Positions 44,297 to 52,788 of a stretch of 64,000 bases of DNA are shown here, in pieces. Source of the DNA: UBA2040 sp963977135 (GTDB taxonomy: Bacteria; Bacteroidota; Bacteroidia; Flavobacteriales_D; Crocinitomicaceae); assembly GCA_963977135.1 (NCBI GenBank), contig CAXBNN010000005.1, positions 62,001 to 126,000 on the forward strand, read 5' to 3'. Both the position numbers and the translations under genes were made by a program. The notes beneath the pieces were generated by a model. That model saw nothing but the letters and a program-made list of their open reading frames with translations, made no database searches and had not been told where the DNA came from. Every line of letters starts with the position of its first letter. Within the stretch, counting starts at the first letter, position 1.

Positions 44297-44824
44297 TTAT
44301 GCTTGTTTCACAAACTGAATGTTCGCGATCAATTTTACTTTGTCGCTAACCACGATGCTACCTGCTTCTGTGATTGCACTCCAAGTTAAATTGAAGTCTT
44401 TTCTATTGATAGTTGTTTCTGCTTCGAAACCTGCTTTTGTTTGACCGTATGGATCAACAGCAATACCGTTAAAATCAACGTCCAATGCAACTTCTTTGGT
44501 TACGTCTCTGATTGTTAAATCACCAGTAAGTTTGTTTCCGTCAAATGATTTTGACTTGAAAGTTAATTCAGGAAATTTTTCTGCATTGAAGAAATCGTCT
44601 GATTTAAGGTGCGTGTCTCTATCTGCATTTTTTGTGCTGATTGAATCAATTTTTGCACTGAAACTGAATTCTGCATTTTGAAAAGAATCATCTTCTGACT
44701 CAACTGTTGCATCGAAATCTTCGAAGCTTCCTGATACTGTTGAAATCATCATGTGTTTCACTTTAAAACCAATTTCTGAGTGCGTTGTGTCTATTTTCCA
44801 CGCTGTTTTTACTGCTGTTTCCAT
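44297..44824 (-). CDS. YceI family lipid-binding protein, cytoplasmic form
   Basis: 175 aa, an eight-stranded lipocalin-like barrel that binds isoprenoid-type lipids in known members. W-K-I-D-T-T-HSEIGFKVKHM is the family start, and DLTIRDVTKEVALDV and the FNLTWSAI segments follow. It has no signal peptide, unlike E. coli YceI, so it should be cytoplasmic. It has its own promoter with a Crp/Fnr-type box identical in position to that of the pirin gene, which suggests stress- or redox-controlled expression. Confidence 0.93.
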   Translation of the reverse strand: METAVKTAWKIDTTHSEIGFKVKHMMISTVSGSFEDFDATVESEDDSFQNAEFSFSAKIDSISTKNADRDTHLKSDDFFNAEKFPELTFKSKSFDGNKLTGDLTIRDVTKEVALDVDFNGIAVDPYGQTKAGFEAETTINRKDFNLTWSAITEAGSIVVSDKVKLIANIQFVKQA

Positions 44825-44867
44825 GTTTTATTTTTTAATATTATTAATATTTATTTTTTCTATAGGA

Positions 44868-44916
44868 CAAATTTACCGCCATCCAATTCCTTGTGCATTG
44901 ATGTATGATAAGAAAT
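44868..44916 (-). promoter_or_regulatory. yceI promoter with Crp/Fnr-type box
   Basis: On the minus strand the -7 box is TAAATTTG (44868-44875). A box with core TTGATGTATGATAA (plus-strand 44898-44911, within a conserved 44896-44916) is centred 33 bp upstream of it. The same box and distance recur at the pirin promoter. No -33 TTTG is present, so the promoter is likely activator dependent. Confidence 0.65.
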
Positions 44917-44931
44917 GATGGTTGCTTTAAT

Positions 44932-45070
44932 AGAGAACCACGATTTTCTGGATATAAGGATTGCCCCGATTTTATTTGTTGGGTAACTTGAGCGTAAGGA
45001 TTAATTAGAAATCCCGTTCATCCCTTAATCCTTGTCTGCCGACAGGCAGGCTTTTAATCCCGTTTTTTTT
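44932..45070. repeat. Degenerate dispersed repeat, copy B, with inserted palindrome
   Basis: Starts AGAACCACGATTTT and ends TTTTAATCCCGTTTTTTTT, matching copy A at 36167-36305 in layout. It carries an inserted hairpin CTGCC-GACA-GGCAG (45036-45049), a motif common in Bacteroidota intergenic repeats. The block lies between the pirin and yceI genes. Confidence 0.55.
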
Positions 45071-45091
45071 GTACGATACTTGTTTTGACTA

Positions 45092-45970
45092 TTAATCCTC
45101 CAAGTACCCGAATTTTCCTTGATTGTAATCGTTTATCGCTTCCATAATTTCCATTTGTGTGTTCATTACGAAAGGACCTTGCGCGGCAATAGGTTCGTTC
45201 AGTGGTTCACCACTTAGGATGAGAATGACAGAATTTTCTGTTGCCTCAATTTCAAAGCTTTCGCCGTCATTGTCCAATAAAGCCAAGTGATCTGTTTCAA
45301 CTTTTTCTGTTCCGTTCACAATAAAACTTCCCTCAATTGCCAAAGCCACAGTGTTGTAGTGCGCAGGGAAAGTGAAGTTTGCTTTTCCGCCCGTTTTTAA
45401 TTTTGCATTCATCATGTTCACTGGAGAAAATGTTGAAGCAGGACCTTTTTTTCCTTCGTATTCACCTGCTATTACTTCTATTGTTCCGGCATTGTTTGGC
45501 AACTCAACGCGCTTGATATCTCCGGATTTTATAGCTTGGTATTTCGGGGGACTCATTTTGTCCTTTTTAGGCAAGTTCACCCAAAGTTGAACCATTTGAA
45601 ATTCGCCACCTGTTTTACTCCATTCTTCTTCGTGGTATTCTTTGTGAAGAACGCCACTCGCTGCTGTCATCCATTGTATATCGCCTTCGCCAATTATTCC
45701 GCCGCCACCGCTGCTATCGTGGTGAGCAACTTTGCCTTTGTAAGCAAGTGTAACTGTTTCAAAACCTCTATGTGGATGCACGCCAACTCCTTTCGGGTGA
45801 TTTGCTGGTGGAAATACAAATTTGGAATTGTAGTCCATCATGATAAATGGATCCATGCGTTTCATGTCCATGCGAAAAGCGCTTGGAATGAAGTTGTGAA
45901 CTCTAAAGCCATCACCCACAAAATGTGGACTTGGTGGCGAAACAACTAATTCTACTGTTCTTGTTTTCAT
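45092..45970 (-). CDS. Pirin family protein
   Basis: 292-aa cupin-fold protein. The metal-binding N-terminal cupin is intact: GVHPHRGFETVT with its His pair, then HHDSSGGGGII and VLHKEYHEE (His and Glu ligands). Pirins bind Fe and some oxidise quercetin; others act as redox-linked coregulators. Its promoter shares its box with that of yceI, and the neighbouring Crp/Fnr gene ends 67 nt upstream of its ATG. Confidence 0.95.
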   Translation of the reverse strand: MKTRTVELVVSPPSPHFVGDGFRVHNFIPSAFRMDMKRMDPFIMMDYNSKFVFPPANHPKGVGVHPHRGFETVTLAYKGKVAHHDSSGGGGIIGEGDIQWMTAASGVLHKEYHEEEWSKTGGEFQMVQLWVNLPKKDKMSPPKYQAIKSGDIKRVELPNNAGTIEVIAGEYEGKKGPASTFSPVNMMNAKLKTGGKANFTFPAHYNTVALAIEGSFIVNGTEKVETDHLALLDNDGESFEIEATENSVILILSGEPLNEPIAAQGPFVMNTQMEIMEAINDYNQGKFGYLED

Positions 45971-45989
45971 TGATCTAAATTTTATAGTA

Positions 45990-46038
45990 CAAAGTTAGAG
46001 CCAATGACTTTCGCTTACATTGACGTATGGTAAGAAAT
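45990..46038 (-). promoter_or_regulatory. Pirin promoter with Crp/Fnr-type box
   Basis: Minus-strand -7 box TAACTTTG (45990-45997). The box core TTGACGTATGGTAA (plus-strand 46020-46033, conserved over 46018-46038) is centred 33 bp upstream, the same distance as at yceI, and matches the yceI box at 19 of 21 positions. It abuts the end of the Crp/Fnr gene. Confidence 0.7.
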
Positions 46039-46631
46039 CAGATTTTGAAATTTTTTGCTGCCAAGTCCTTTCGAACGCGGCTTAAACTTTCGGGAGTAAT
46101 GCCCAAATAGGAGGCTACCATAATTTGCGGAACACGGAGCAAAATGTCGGGATATAATTTTATGAAATTCATGTATCGTTCCTCTGCTGTTGAACCCAAA
46201 AGAAGATCGATTCTTTCTTGCATGTGGCGTATGTTATTGTGCAAAAGTCGGATATTGAACTCGTTGAAATTTGGAATTTGTTTTGCTAAAGATTCTTCAT
46301 AGTTCTCATCTATCAGAACGACTTCGCTGTCTTCCTGCGCTTGAATGTAGTATTTGGAAGGTTCATTGAAAAATACACTTTCTCTATCTGTAACAAACCA
46401 GTTTTCAGGTGCAAAAGAGATGGTATGTTCTTTCCCTTTTTTATCAATGGAGAATTGACGAAGCAATCCGCTTTCAACAAAGAAGCCGTGATTTATGCGT
46501 TCATTTGCTTGGAGAAGATAAGTTCCTTTTTCAACTTTTTTATTTTTACAACCATCGATTATCGGCTCAATCTCTTTTTCATCGAGATTTAAGTGAGTGG
46601 TTAAGTATTTTAAAAAATTACTTTTATTCAT
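46038..46631 (-). CDS. Crp/Fnr-family regulator linked to yceI and pirin genes
   Basis: 197-aa cytoplasmic regulator: cyclic-nucleotide-type sensor domain (about 20-125) without FNR cysteine cluster, then a helix-turn-helix with recognition helix TPESLSRVRKDL. It keeps E-x2-S-R exactly as in E. coli FNR, and the putative target boxes keep an FNR-like TTGAY half-site. The ligand is unknown. Its stop abuts the pirin promoter box, so readthrough into pirin is also possible. Confidence 0.9.
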   Translation of the reverse strand: MNKSNFLKYLTTHLNLDEKEIEPIIDGCKNKKVEKGTYLLQANERINHGFFVESGLLRQFSIDKKGKEHTISFAPENWFVTDRESVFFNEPSKYYIQAQEDSEVVLIDENYEESLAKQIPNFNEFNIRLLHNNIRHMQERIDLLLGSTAEERYMNFIKLYPDILLRVPQIMVASYLGITPESLSRVRKDLAAKNFKI

Positions 46632-46693
46632 TTACGCTTCATGATGGATTGAGATTTACTAATTTAATAAAAATCAAAGATTCTTTAAATGGA

Positions 46694-46852
46694 TTAATTT
46701 CCGTTTTCAGATTTGTGTAAACTATCGTTCGTATTTTCAATTCTTGTGTCGTCAGAATTATTCAAATCCACTGGAAACATGTAATTCATGACTATTGATA
46801 GTATAATTACAATCAAAGTCAGAAGAAGTAATTTTTTGAAGAAGGAGTTCAT
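46694..46852 (-). CDS. Small single-pass membrane protein, 52 aa
   Basis: Reading frame ATG at 46852 to TAA at 46694: basic start (MNSFFKK), one hydrophobic helix (residues 8-25, LLLLTLIVIILSIVMNYM), then a polar, Asn/Asp/Ser-rich tail. It lies in a 300-base space where I see no other gene. Coding is supported by its composition and clean topology, not by a known family. Confidence 0.45.
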   Translation of the reverse strand: MNSFFKKLLLLTLIVIILSIVMNYMFPVDLNNSDDTRIENTNDSLHKSENGN

Positions 46853-46933
46853 TTTTGCTAATTTGTGTGCAAACTGTATAATACTAAGTTAGTGAAAATA
46901 GCCAATACTATTGGGTCTTTGTGGGATTTTTCC

Positions 46934-48229
46934 TTACCATATTTTTACCACATAATGCCCAACCAAAGCGTGTCGTTCAAAAGACAATAGCCAAATATGT
47001 AATTCCGTTCGCGCTTCATCTGCGAAATGAAATATTGGGCCATCAACACCAATTTTGTGACTGTCTAGCCATTTAAAATCTTGATCCGTAAATAGTCCAT
47101 AATATGGATTTGAAAGTGCTTTTACTGAATTGTGGGTCGTTACATCTTCGTAAAAAGTGTGATTTCCAATGCCCATAGAATTTTTCCATCCGTCGTTTGC
47201 TTCTTCTGGAGAAAGTACTGGGAATTGATTGAAATCTAATCCACCAATGGTTAAATAGGTGATTTTAACTTCATTTTTGTGTTTGAACTTTAGTTGAATT
47301 TCATCCATTTTAGCACCATTCATTTTGCTTTTAATCTGATGAATTTCGATACCTTCTAAATTGAATATTCTACCCAATTCTGTTGTTCTAGGATCTTTTT
47401 TATTATAAAAACCTGGAGGTGAAAACGTCGCAAATAAGGTTGAATCAGATTGTAAATCGCGCATCGTTTTAAACGAAGTAGGATAAATGATTTCCTTGAA
47501 TTTTTTTAGTCTGGCTCCGGCAAGCGGATACATGGCATCGCTTTTATCTTTAAAAGTCAAAGGGATGTCTTTTTTCAATTTACGGAGCTCTGAAAATTTT
47601 ACTTTTTTACTTTCTGGATCTACCCAATTTTCTAGCGGATTCTTAAAATTTGAATAGGCTGTTTTGTTTTTTCCTTCAAATAATTCGCCGTATAATTCAT
47701 GTGGAAAATCGAACCATCCGTGGGCGTATGGAACCATAGAATTGTCTTCTTCAACATAAAGAATTATTTCCCATAAATATGCATTCAGGCAGTTACGTGC
47801 CAAATCAATTCGAACTATATTTTTATCCGTCGAAGCAAATTCTCCAACCATAAATTTCACCTGATTTCTATTCCATTCTTGATTTACACAGGAAATATAA
47901 CTGAGATATTTGTCTTTTTTTAGTGCCTGAGGAATGGTTGGGATGAACTCCGAAACATCCATTTTTGATAAGGAAATTGTTTCACCGTTCTTACCAAAAA
48001 AATCAATATTCATAGTAAAGTTCAACTTGTCAATTTGACTTAAAGCACCCTCCTTGAAATAATCGAATTGATAATTTTTTGCGCGAAATCCAATATCTGG
48101 ATTGTCCGGATATTCTTGATCGCTTAAGTTTTTTATGGCAAACTTGATTTCACCTTCTGGTGTTAATCCAGATTGAAAAGAGACTAAAAAATAACAAAGT
48201 AAAAGGGAAAGTAAAGTTTTGAAAGTCAT
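46934..48229 (-). CDS. Exported protein of unknown function, 431 aa
   Basis: I do not recognise the family. A signal peptide (about 1-18) is followed by a large soluble domain with aromatic-rich strands (PYAHGWFDFPHELYGEL, IGGLDFNQFPVLSPEE, IGNHTFYEDVTTHNSVK) and a C-terminal LLSFERHALVGHYVVKIW. No lipobox, no T9SS sorting domain, no membrane helix; probably periplasmic. It shows no link to its neighbours. Confidence 0.68.
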   Translation of the reverse strand: MTFKTLLSLLLCYFLVSFQSGLTPEGEIKFAIKNLSDQEYPDNPDIGFRAKNYQFDYFKEGALSQIDKLNFTMNIDFFGKNGETISLSKMDVSEFIPTIPQALKKDKYLSYISCVNQEWNRNQVKFMVGEFASTDKNIVRIDLARNCLNAYLWEIILYVEEDNSMVPYAHGWFDFPHELYGELFEGKNKTAYSNFKNPLENWVDPESKKVKFSELRKLKKDIPLTFKDKSDAMYPLAGARLKKFKEIIYPTSFKTMRDLQSDSTLFATFSPPGFYNKKDPRTTELGRIFNLEGIEIHQIKSKMNGAKMDEIQLKFKHKNEVKITYLTIGGLDFNQFPVLSPEEANDGWKNSMGIGNHTFYEDVTTHNSVKALSNPYYGLFTDQDFKWLDSHKIGVDGPIFHFADEARTELHIWLLSFERHALVGHYVVKIW

Positions 48230-48386
48230 TGCAAATATTGCTTTTTTGAGCTTGATTTTGAAAGGTGAAGTTAGTTATTATTTTAAGGGTTTTGTTTCGC
48301 AAGCCAAGCAATTCTAATTAAAGCTTGACTTGTTCACCTAAAGTATTTTTCACCAATCTGAAATGATTCTATCCAGACCAAAGCGT

Positions 48387-49592
48387 TTATAAATAACTAA
48401 GCCACTTTTTGTTTTTGTTGTTCATCTTGTAGCGCATGTATTTTAAGCAAGGGTAGTAGAGCGCTGCAATTATTAAAATCCATGCAATATAAACGCCAAT
48501 TAAGCCGCTGTCTATATATCTATGTTGCTCGTTAATGTAATTCTCATAATTACTAATAGATGTATACATCGATTGTCCAAAAAGAGGTTTAAGCAACATA
48601 CTAGAAACATGAATAACTGCAATATGTAAAAAATAAAAGAAGAGAGGAACTCTTCCGTAAACAAGCAGGAAATCCGTTATTCTATTTTTGAATTTTTCGA
48701 GAATGGCCAAAGAAATTAGGCAAACTCCGAGCGTTACAAGCGTATAATGAAATGAGGGTGGATATTTAGAAATCCGCAGAAATGAAACCAATGTTTTGAA
48801 AAACGAGGATTGTTCATCGAACCAAAATTCTGGGTCACCATACAGATTAAAAGTTCTCAAAATAATGAACAGTATCAATGCTGATGAACCCATTACGATT
48901 AGGTACTTTGAACGTTTTGCTTGGTCGAAACCGGAAGAATACAAACTTCCTAAACAATAACCTAAAATCATTATTCCCAGCCAAGGAAGCATAGGGTAAC
49001 CAACAGTTATGTAACGGTGACTATCACCAATTTCCATTCCTCCAGGTTGGTGAACCAAATACCAAAGAAAATCTAAAGCTTCTTTTCCGTTATTTGCATA
49101 TTGAATGCTACTGTAGCCGTAAACATCGAGTAAGTTGTGACCCGCAACGATGACTAACCCTAAAACCAATAGCAGCTTTTTGTTGAGATAAATCAGAGCG
49201 GAAAGAACGACCATTGAAGCACCAATTGCCCAAATTACTTGTAAGACTATGAGGTTAAAAGTTACATCAAAACTCCACAGAAAATTATTCAGAAATATTT
49301 CCAGTAAGATTAACCAAATGCCTCGTTTAAGTAAGAAAACCGAAAGTTCTTTATTCGATTTTCGCTTTGATTGCAAATACACTGAAAGCCCAGAAAGAAA
49401 GACGAACACTGGTGCACAAAAATGGGTGATATATCTAGTAAAAAACAAAGCTGGATAAGTAGTTTCTAAATTCATTGGCGAACCAGCAACTTGCAAATCT
49501 TGAAAGTAGTCACGTGTGTGATCCAAGCACATAATTATCATCACAATTCCCCGAAGGATATCTATTGATTCGATTCTTTTTGATGCCGTCAT
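48387..49592 (-). CDS. DUF1624 / heparan-glucosaminide N-acetyltransferase-like membrane protein
   Basis: 401 aa, about ten transmembrane helices. Starts SKRIESIDILRGIVMIIMCLDHTRDYF, the DUF1624/HGSNAT start, with the His/Asp of the CLDHTRDYF motif that is part of the predicted acyl-transfer site. Homologues acetylate sugars across a membrane; the substrate here is unknown. The ATG lies 3 nt after a signal-peptide-only reading frame, which may be a translational leader. Confidence 0.82.
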   Translation of the reverse strand: MTASKRIESIDILRGIVMIIMCLDHTRDYFQDLQVAGSPMNLETTYPALFFTRYITHFCAPVFVFLSGLSVYLQSKRKSNKELSVFLLKRGIWLILLEIFLNNFLWSFDVTFNLIVLQVIWAIGASMVVLSALIYLNKKLLLVLGLVIVAGHNLLDVYGYSSIQYANNGKEALDFLWYLVHQPGGMEIGDSHRYITVGYPMLPWLGIMILGYCLGSLYSSGFDQAKRSKYLIVMGSSALILFIILRTFNLYGDPEFWFDEQSSFFKTLVSFLRISKYPPSFHYTLVTLGVCLISLAILEKFKNRITDFLLVYGRVPLFFYFLHIAVIHVSSMLLKPLFGQSMYTSISNYENYINEQHRYIDSGLIGVYIAWILIIAALYYPCLKYMRYKMNNKNKKWLSYL

Positions 49593-49595
49593 AAT

Positions 49596-49682
49596 TTAGA
49601 TTTTTATTTTACTTTCATCACTTTGAGCAAAAAAACTACCCAAAAGGGACATTGAGAAAAATAGAAGGTTGATTTTTTTCAT
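49596..49682 (-). CDS. Signal-peptide-only short reading frame, 28 aa
   Basis: ATG at 49682 to TAA at 49596 gives MKKINLLFFSMSLLGSFFAQ followed by eight polar residues and a stop, i.e. a complete signal peptide with almost no mature part, ending 3 nt before the acyltransferase ATG. Either a remnant of a truncated secreted protein or a leader peptide. Whether it is translated is unknown. Confidence 0.4.
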   Translation of the reverse strand: MKKINLLFFSMSLLGSFFAQSDESKIKI

Positions 49683-49936
49683 AGTTGTAATAGTCTAGTC
49701 GACAGCAATCAAAAGGTCGACGTCGTAAATGAATTTCTTTTCCGAAGATAAGAATAGTTTTTATTCATTAGTCGGGTATAAATTCGAGCAAACATTATTT
49801 GCGAATTGCGCAACTATAAAAAACCACTTGCGTGATTCGATTTATACATTGCTGGTCTAAAACATAATTTTACCTAGAATCAATTAGCAAAGGAGGTTTC
49901 CGAAAATCCATTAGAGTAGGACAAAAAAAAACAATT

Positions 49937-50341
49937 ATGAAAAATTTTAAAAGAGCAGCAGTACTATCAATTTTAGCAATCGTTTTCACTTTTGGTGTAA
50001 CATCTTGCGGCAAATCAAAACTGAATAGAAAAATAGATGGTACATGGAATTTGACGAACGTAACCATGAATGGTGTGGATATATATGCCGCAAATGGCAT
50101 GAGTATTACGGGCAAATGGACTTTTGATAAGAAAGCAAAAACATTAAATGCTACGACAACTTTTACCTATCCTGGTCAGCCAGCAGAAACGAGTTCAGAC
50201 GTATTAGTTTATACAATTAGTGATAAGGAAACGATAATTTTGGATGGGGAGATATTTAAGGTGACAACATTGACAAAGAGCAAATTGGTACTTAGTTATT
50301 CAGACGGTTTGGAATCCTTAAACTATAATTTTACGAATTAA
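49937..50341 (+). CDS. Lipocalin-like lipoprotein, 134 aa
   Basis: Lipobox GVTSC (Cys 25) marks a lipoprotein; the mature part begins IDGTWNLTNVTMNG and continues as antiparallel strands typical of the small lipocalin-like/DUF5004-type lipoproteins of Bacteroidota. Ligand unknown. It has its own downstream terminator (50359-50386). Confidence 0.8.
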   Translation: MKNFKRAAVLSILAIVFTFGVTSCGKSKLNRKIDGTWNLTNVTMNGVDIYAANGMSITGKWTFDKKAKTLNATTTFTYPGQPAETSSDVLVYTISDKETIILDGEIFKVTTLTKSKLVLSYSDGLESLNYNFTN

Positions 50342-50358
50342 AAATTTCATTTTTGATT

Positions 50359-50386
50359 AAAAGCTCTCCTTATCGGAGGGCTTTTT
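50359..50386 (+). terminator. Intrinsic terminator of the lipocalin-like gene
   Basis: Stem AGCTCTCC / GGAGGGCT (one G-T pair) with a 5-nt loop, flanked by As and a six-T run. The next 220 bases (50387-50606) show no gene or clear structure. Confidence 0.8.
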
Positions 50387-50606
50387 TGTTTTACCTAGGT
50401 CATGCAGATATGGAAGTTCCTTCATAAAATGATGTGGTTCCCAAATTAAAAAATCGACGCAGGGTTAAATGTTTACCTTTTCTTCAAATAGGAGCTAATA
50501 TATGTCCACCGATTTTAAAGCACTAGATGATACCCACAAAGGTTTAATTATAGTATTAGTTGCGACCGCTCCTTTTTATCCTTTTTAATGATTTATTGCT
50601 ATAATC

Positions 50607-52067
50607 CTAACTCCACTCAGTACCATCTTTCCCATCTTTCACCACAATTCCGGCTTTCGCCAATCCATCGCGGATTTGATCGGAAGTAGTCCAATCTTTA
50701 TTCGTTCTGGCGTTTTGACGCAAGTCAAGAACGAGATCCATAACAGGAGTAAGTCTATCGTCTGAAGTTGAACTTTCAGTTTTTAGTCCGAGTACGTCCA
50801 AAGCAAAGCGATTCATTTCAGTTTTAAGCATGTCCAAATCTGATTTGGAAATAGTGGCTTTCCCATCCTTCACACTGTTGATGTATTTTACCGCATCGAA
50901 TAGATTTGCAACCAATATCGGCGTGTTGAAATCGTCGTTCATCGCGTTGTAGAAAGAGTCTATCATAGCGTTAACGTCAGACGATGAGGTTTCACTACTT
51001 CCTAGATTCGACAGTGATTTGAGCGCTTCTAATAAACGAGTCAACCCTTTTTCTGAAGCTAAAAGTGACTCGTTGGAAATATCCATAGGACTGCGATAAT
51101 GTGCTTGCATCATGGCGAAGCGAACAACGTTTGCTGAAAATGGTTTTTCGAATAATTTGGACGTCCCGTTCACGATTTCCATCGGTAAAAAGTAGTTTCC
51201 GAAAGATTTACTCATTTTTTGACCGTTGACTTCAAGCATATTTGCATGCATCCAATAATTCGCTGGAGCGCAACCCAAAGAAGCGCAACTTTGTGCAATT
51301 TCATCTTCGTGATGCGGAAATTTTAAGTCCATACCACCTCCGTGAATGTCGAATGTTTTGCCCAAATATTTTGTGCTCATCGCGGTGCATTCTATATGCC
51401 AACCAGGGTTTCCATTACCCCAAGGTGAACGCCAAATTTGCATATCATCGGGATTGGCTTTTTTCCACAATGCGAAATCTGCAAAGAAACGTTTTTCATT
51501 TTGAGCGTTTAATTCTCGTGTTTCTTCGGCCAATTCATCAATTTTCCGACCGCTTAATATGCCGTAATCGTTTGTTGCGCTGTATTTTTTCGTGTCGAAA
51601 TAAACGGAGCCATTTACTACATAAGCAAAACCATTATCAATAATTTTTTCAATGATTTCGATTTGTTCCTGAATGTGTCCAGTTGCGGTTGGTTCTATAC
51701 TCGGCGGAAGCATGTTGTATGTCCGTTGTAAATCTTGAAATATTGTATTGTATTTGTAAACGATTTCCAATGATTCCATGTGTTCAGCTTTTGCAGCTTT
51801 TCCGATGCTATCGACCTCGTCACCAGCGCTGTTTGTAATGTGACCAGCATCCGTAATGTTTCGAACGTATTTTACTTTGTAATCAATCGCCAAAAGGTAT
51901 CGGTAAATCAAATCGAAATTGATAAACGTGCGCATGTTTCCCATATGCGGGTCGCTGTAGAGTGTTGGCCCGCAAACATACATGCCCACTTTCCCTTCTT
52001 GCAAAGGCGTGAATTTCTCTTTTTTTCCGGTTAAACTATTGTAAATAGACAGATTTTGACGACTCAT
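50607..52067 (-). CDS. cysS: Cysteinyl-tRNA synthetase
   Basis: Charges tRNA-Cys. 486 aa. VCGPTLYSDPHMGNMRT contains the HIGH-equivalent (HMGN); zinc ligands include the Cys 28 and the Cys-His in IECTAMS and FPHHEDEIAQS; the KMSKS loop is KMSKSFGN. Starts MSRQNLSIYNSLTGKKE. A good -7 box is upstream at 52093-52100. Confidence 0.97.
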   Translation of the reverse strand: MSRQNLSIYNSLTGKKEKFTPLQEGKVGMYVCGPTLYSDPHMGNMRTFINFDLIYRYLLAIDYKVKYVRNITDAGHITNSAGDEVDSIGKAAKAEHMESLEIVYKYNTIFQDLQRTYNMLPPSIEPTATGHIQEQIEIIEKIIDNGFAYVVNGSVYFDTKKYSATNDYGILSGRKIDELAEETRELNAQNEKRFFADFALWKKANPDDMQIWRSPWGNGNPGWHIECTAMSTKYLGKTFDIHGGGMDLKFPHHEDEIAQSCASLGCAPANYWMHANMLEVNGQKMSKSFGNYFLPMEIVNGTSKLFEKPFSANVVRFAMMQAHYRSPMDISNESLLASEKGLTRLLEALKSLSNLGSSETSSSDVNAMIDSFYNAMNDDFNTPILVANLFDAVKYINSVKDGKATISKSDLDMLKTEMNRFALDVLGLKTESSTSDDRLTPVMDLVLDLRQNARTNKDWTTSDQIRDGLAKAGIVVKDGKDGTEWS

Positions 52068-52092
52068 TTTTTCGATTGATTTCCTAAGAAAG

Positions 52093-52100
52093 CAAATATA
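52093..52100 (-). promoter_or_regulatory. cysS promoter -7 box
   Basis: On the minus strand TATATTTG followed by C, a TAnnTTTGC match 25 nt before the ATG; the -33 element is weak. Confidence 0.45.
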
Positions 52101-52236
52101 AGGAAATGTACTGTTTTAAGTTAGCTTCTCTTGTTGAGGATTTTTTTTAGAGTCAAGACTGAAGGATTCATGGCTACAAGACTTAACACGCAAAAAAAAT
52201 CTCTCTGCTCTTTGCGACTTCTTTGCGGTTAAATCC

Positions 52237-52461
52237 CTATGCTTTAGCTTTCTTCAAAAACAAATAAAACAGATTGACCAACAAAATTGCAGTATTGGTT
52301 ATAATAATTGGGACGGCTCCCAGTAAACATCCGTAAACGATGAAAGTACCGCAACCAAGAACGTTTATCCAACGAAGGGTTCTCATATCTCTCATCATCA
52401 TGGAGATTAGCAACAAAGCTGAGCCAGCGTAACCAATAATGTCTACAGTTAGATCTGTCAT
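52237..52461 (-). CDS. Small membrane protein, YgjV/CBU_0592-like, 74 aa
   Basis: Three hydrophobic helices (about 5-22, 29-46, 51-69) with GYAGSALLLISMMMRDMRTLR and LGCGTFIVYGCLLGA, typical of the small YgjV/CBU_0592-type membrane proteins that resemble one half of a SWEET-like transporter. Substrate unknown. The gap between it and cysS (52068-52236) contains the AT-rich remnant of a TTTGCG-type repeat but no gene. Confidence 0.7.
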   Translation of the reverse strand: MTDLTVDIIGYAGSALLLISMMMRDMRTLRWINVLGCGTFIVYGCLLGAVPIIITNTAILLVNLFYLFLKKAKA

Positions 52462-52554
52462 TAGGAATATTTTTCGCTGAAAGTAGTAAATATTTGAAAT
52501 TGGCGATTTATTAATTTAATCTAGTTACCTTGGTAATTAATTAAAATAACGACA

Positions 52555-52788
52555 ATGGATAAGAAAATAGCTCAGAAATCTCCTTTTGTAATGGAAGTTG
52601 AACCAGGAAAGTATGCTTGGTGTGCCTGCGGACATTCAAGTAAACAACCGTTTTGTGATGGTTCGCACAAAGGTTCGGAGTTCGTGCCTAGAATGGAAGA
52701 AATTACCGAAAAGAAAATGGTTGCTTGGTGCGGTTGCAAAGGCAGTGCGAATGGATCGTTTTGCGACGGATCACACAAAGCTCTTTAA
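52555..52788 (+). CDS. CDGSH iron-sulfur domain protein (two domains)
   Basis: 77-aa protein with two CDGSH motifs, each giving the three Cys and one His of a 2Fe-2S cluster: CACGHSSKQPFCDGSHKG (about 21-38) and CGCKGSANGSFCDGSH (about 59-74). This duplicated form is the prokaryotic mitoNEET-like class; electron or cluster transfer is inferred. Its last 4 nt overlap the end of the convergent yehS gene. Confidence 0.95.
   Translation: MDKKIAQKSPFVMEVEPGKYAWCACGHSSKQPFCDGSHKGSEFVPRMEEITEKKMVAWCGCKGSANGSFCDGSHKAL

Noticed and set aside
45536..45949. 137-codon plus-strand frame inside the pirin gene
   Set aside because: Antisense shadow; aromatic/Cys/His-rich composition of a reversed His-rich cupin.
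52135..52230. AT-rich stretch with CTTTGCGACTTCTTTGCGG
   Set aside because: Looks like an old remnant of an intergenic repeat, too short and alone to call a defined element.
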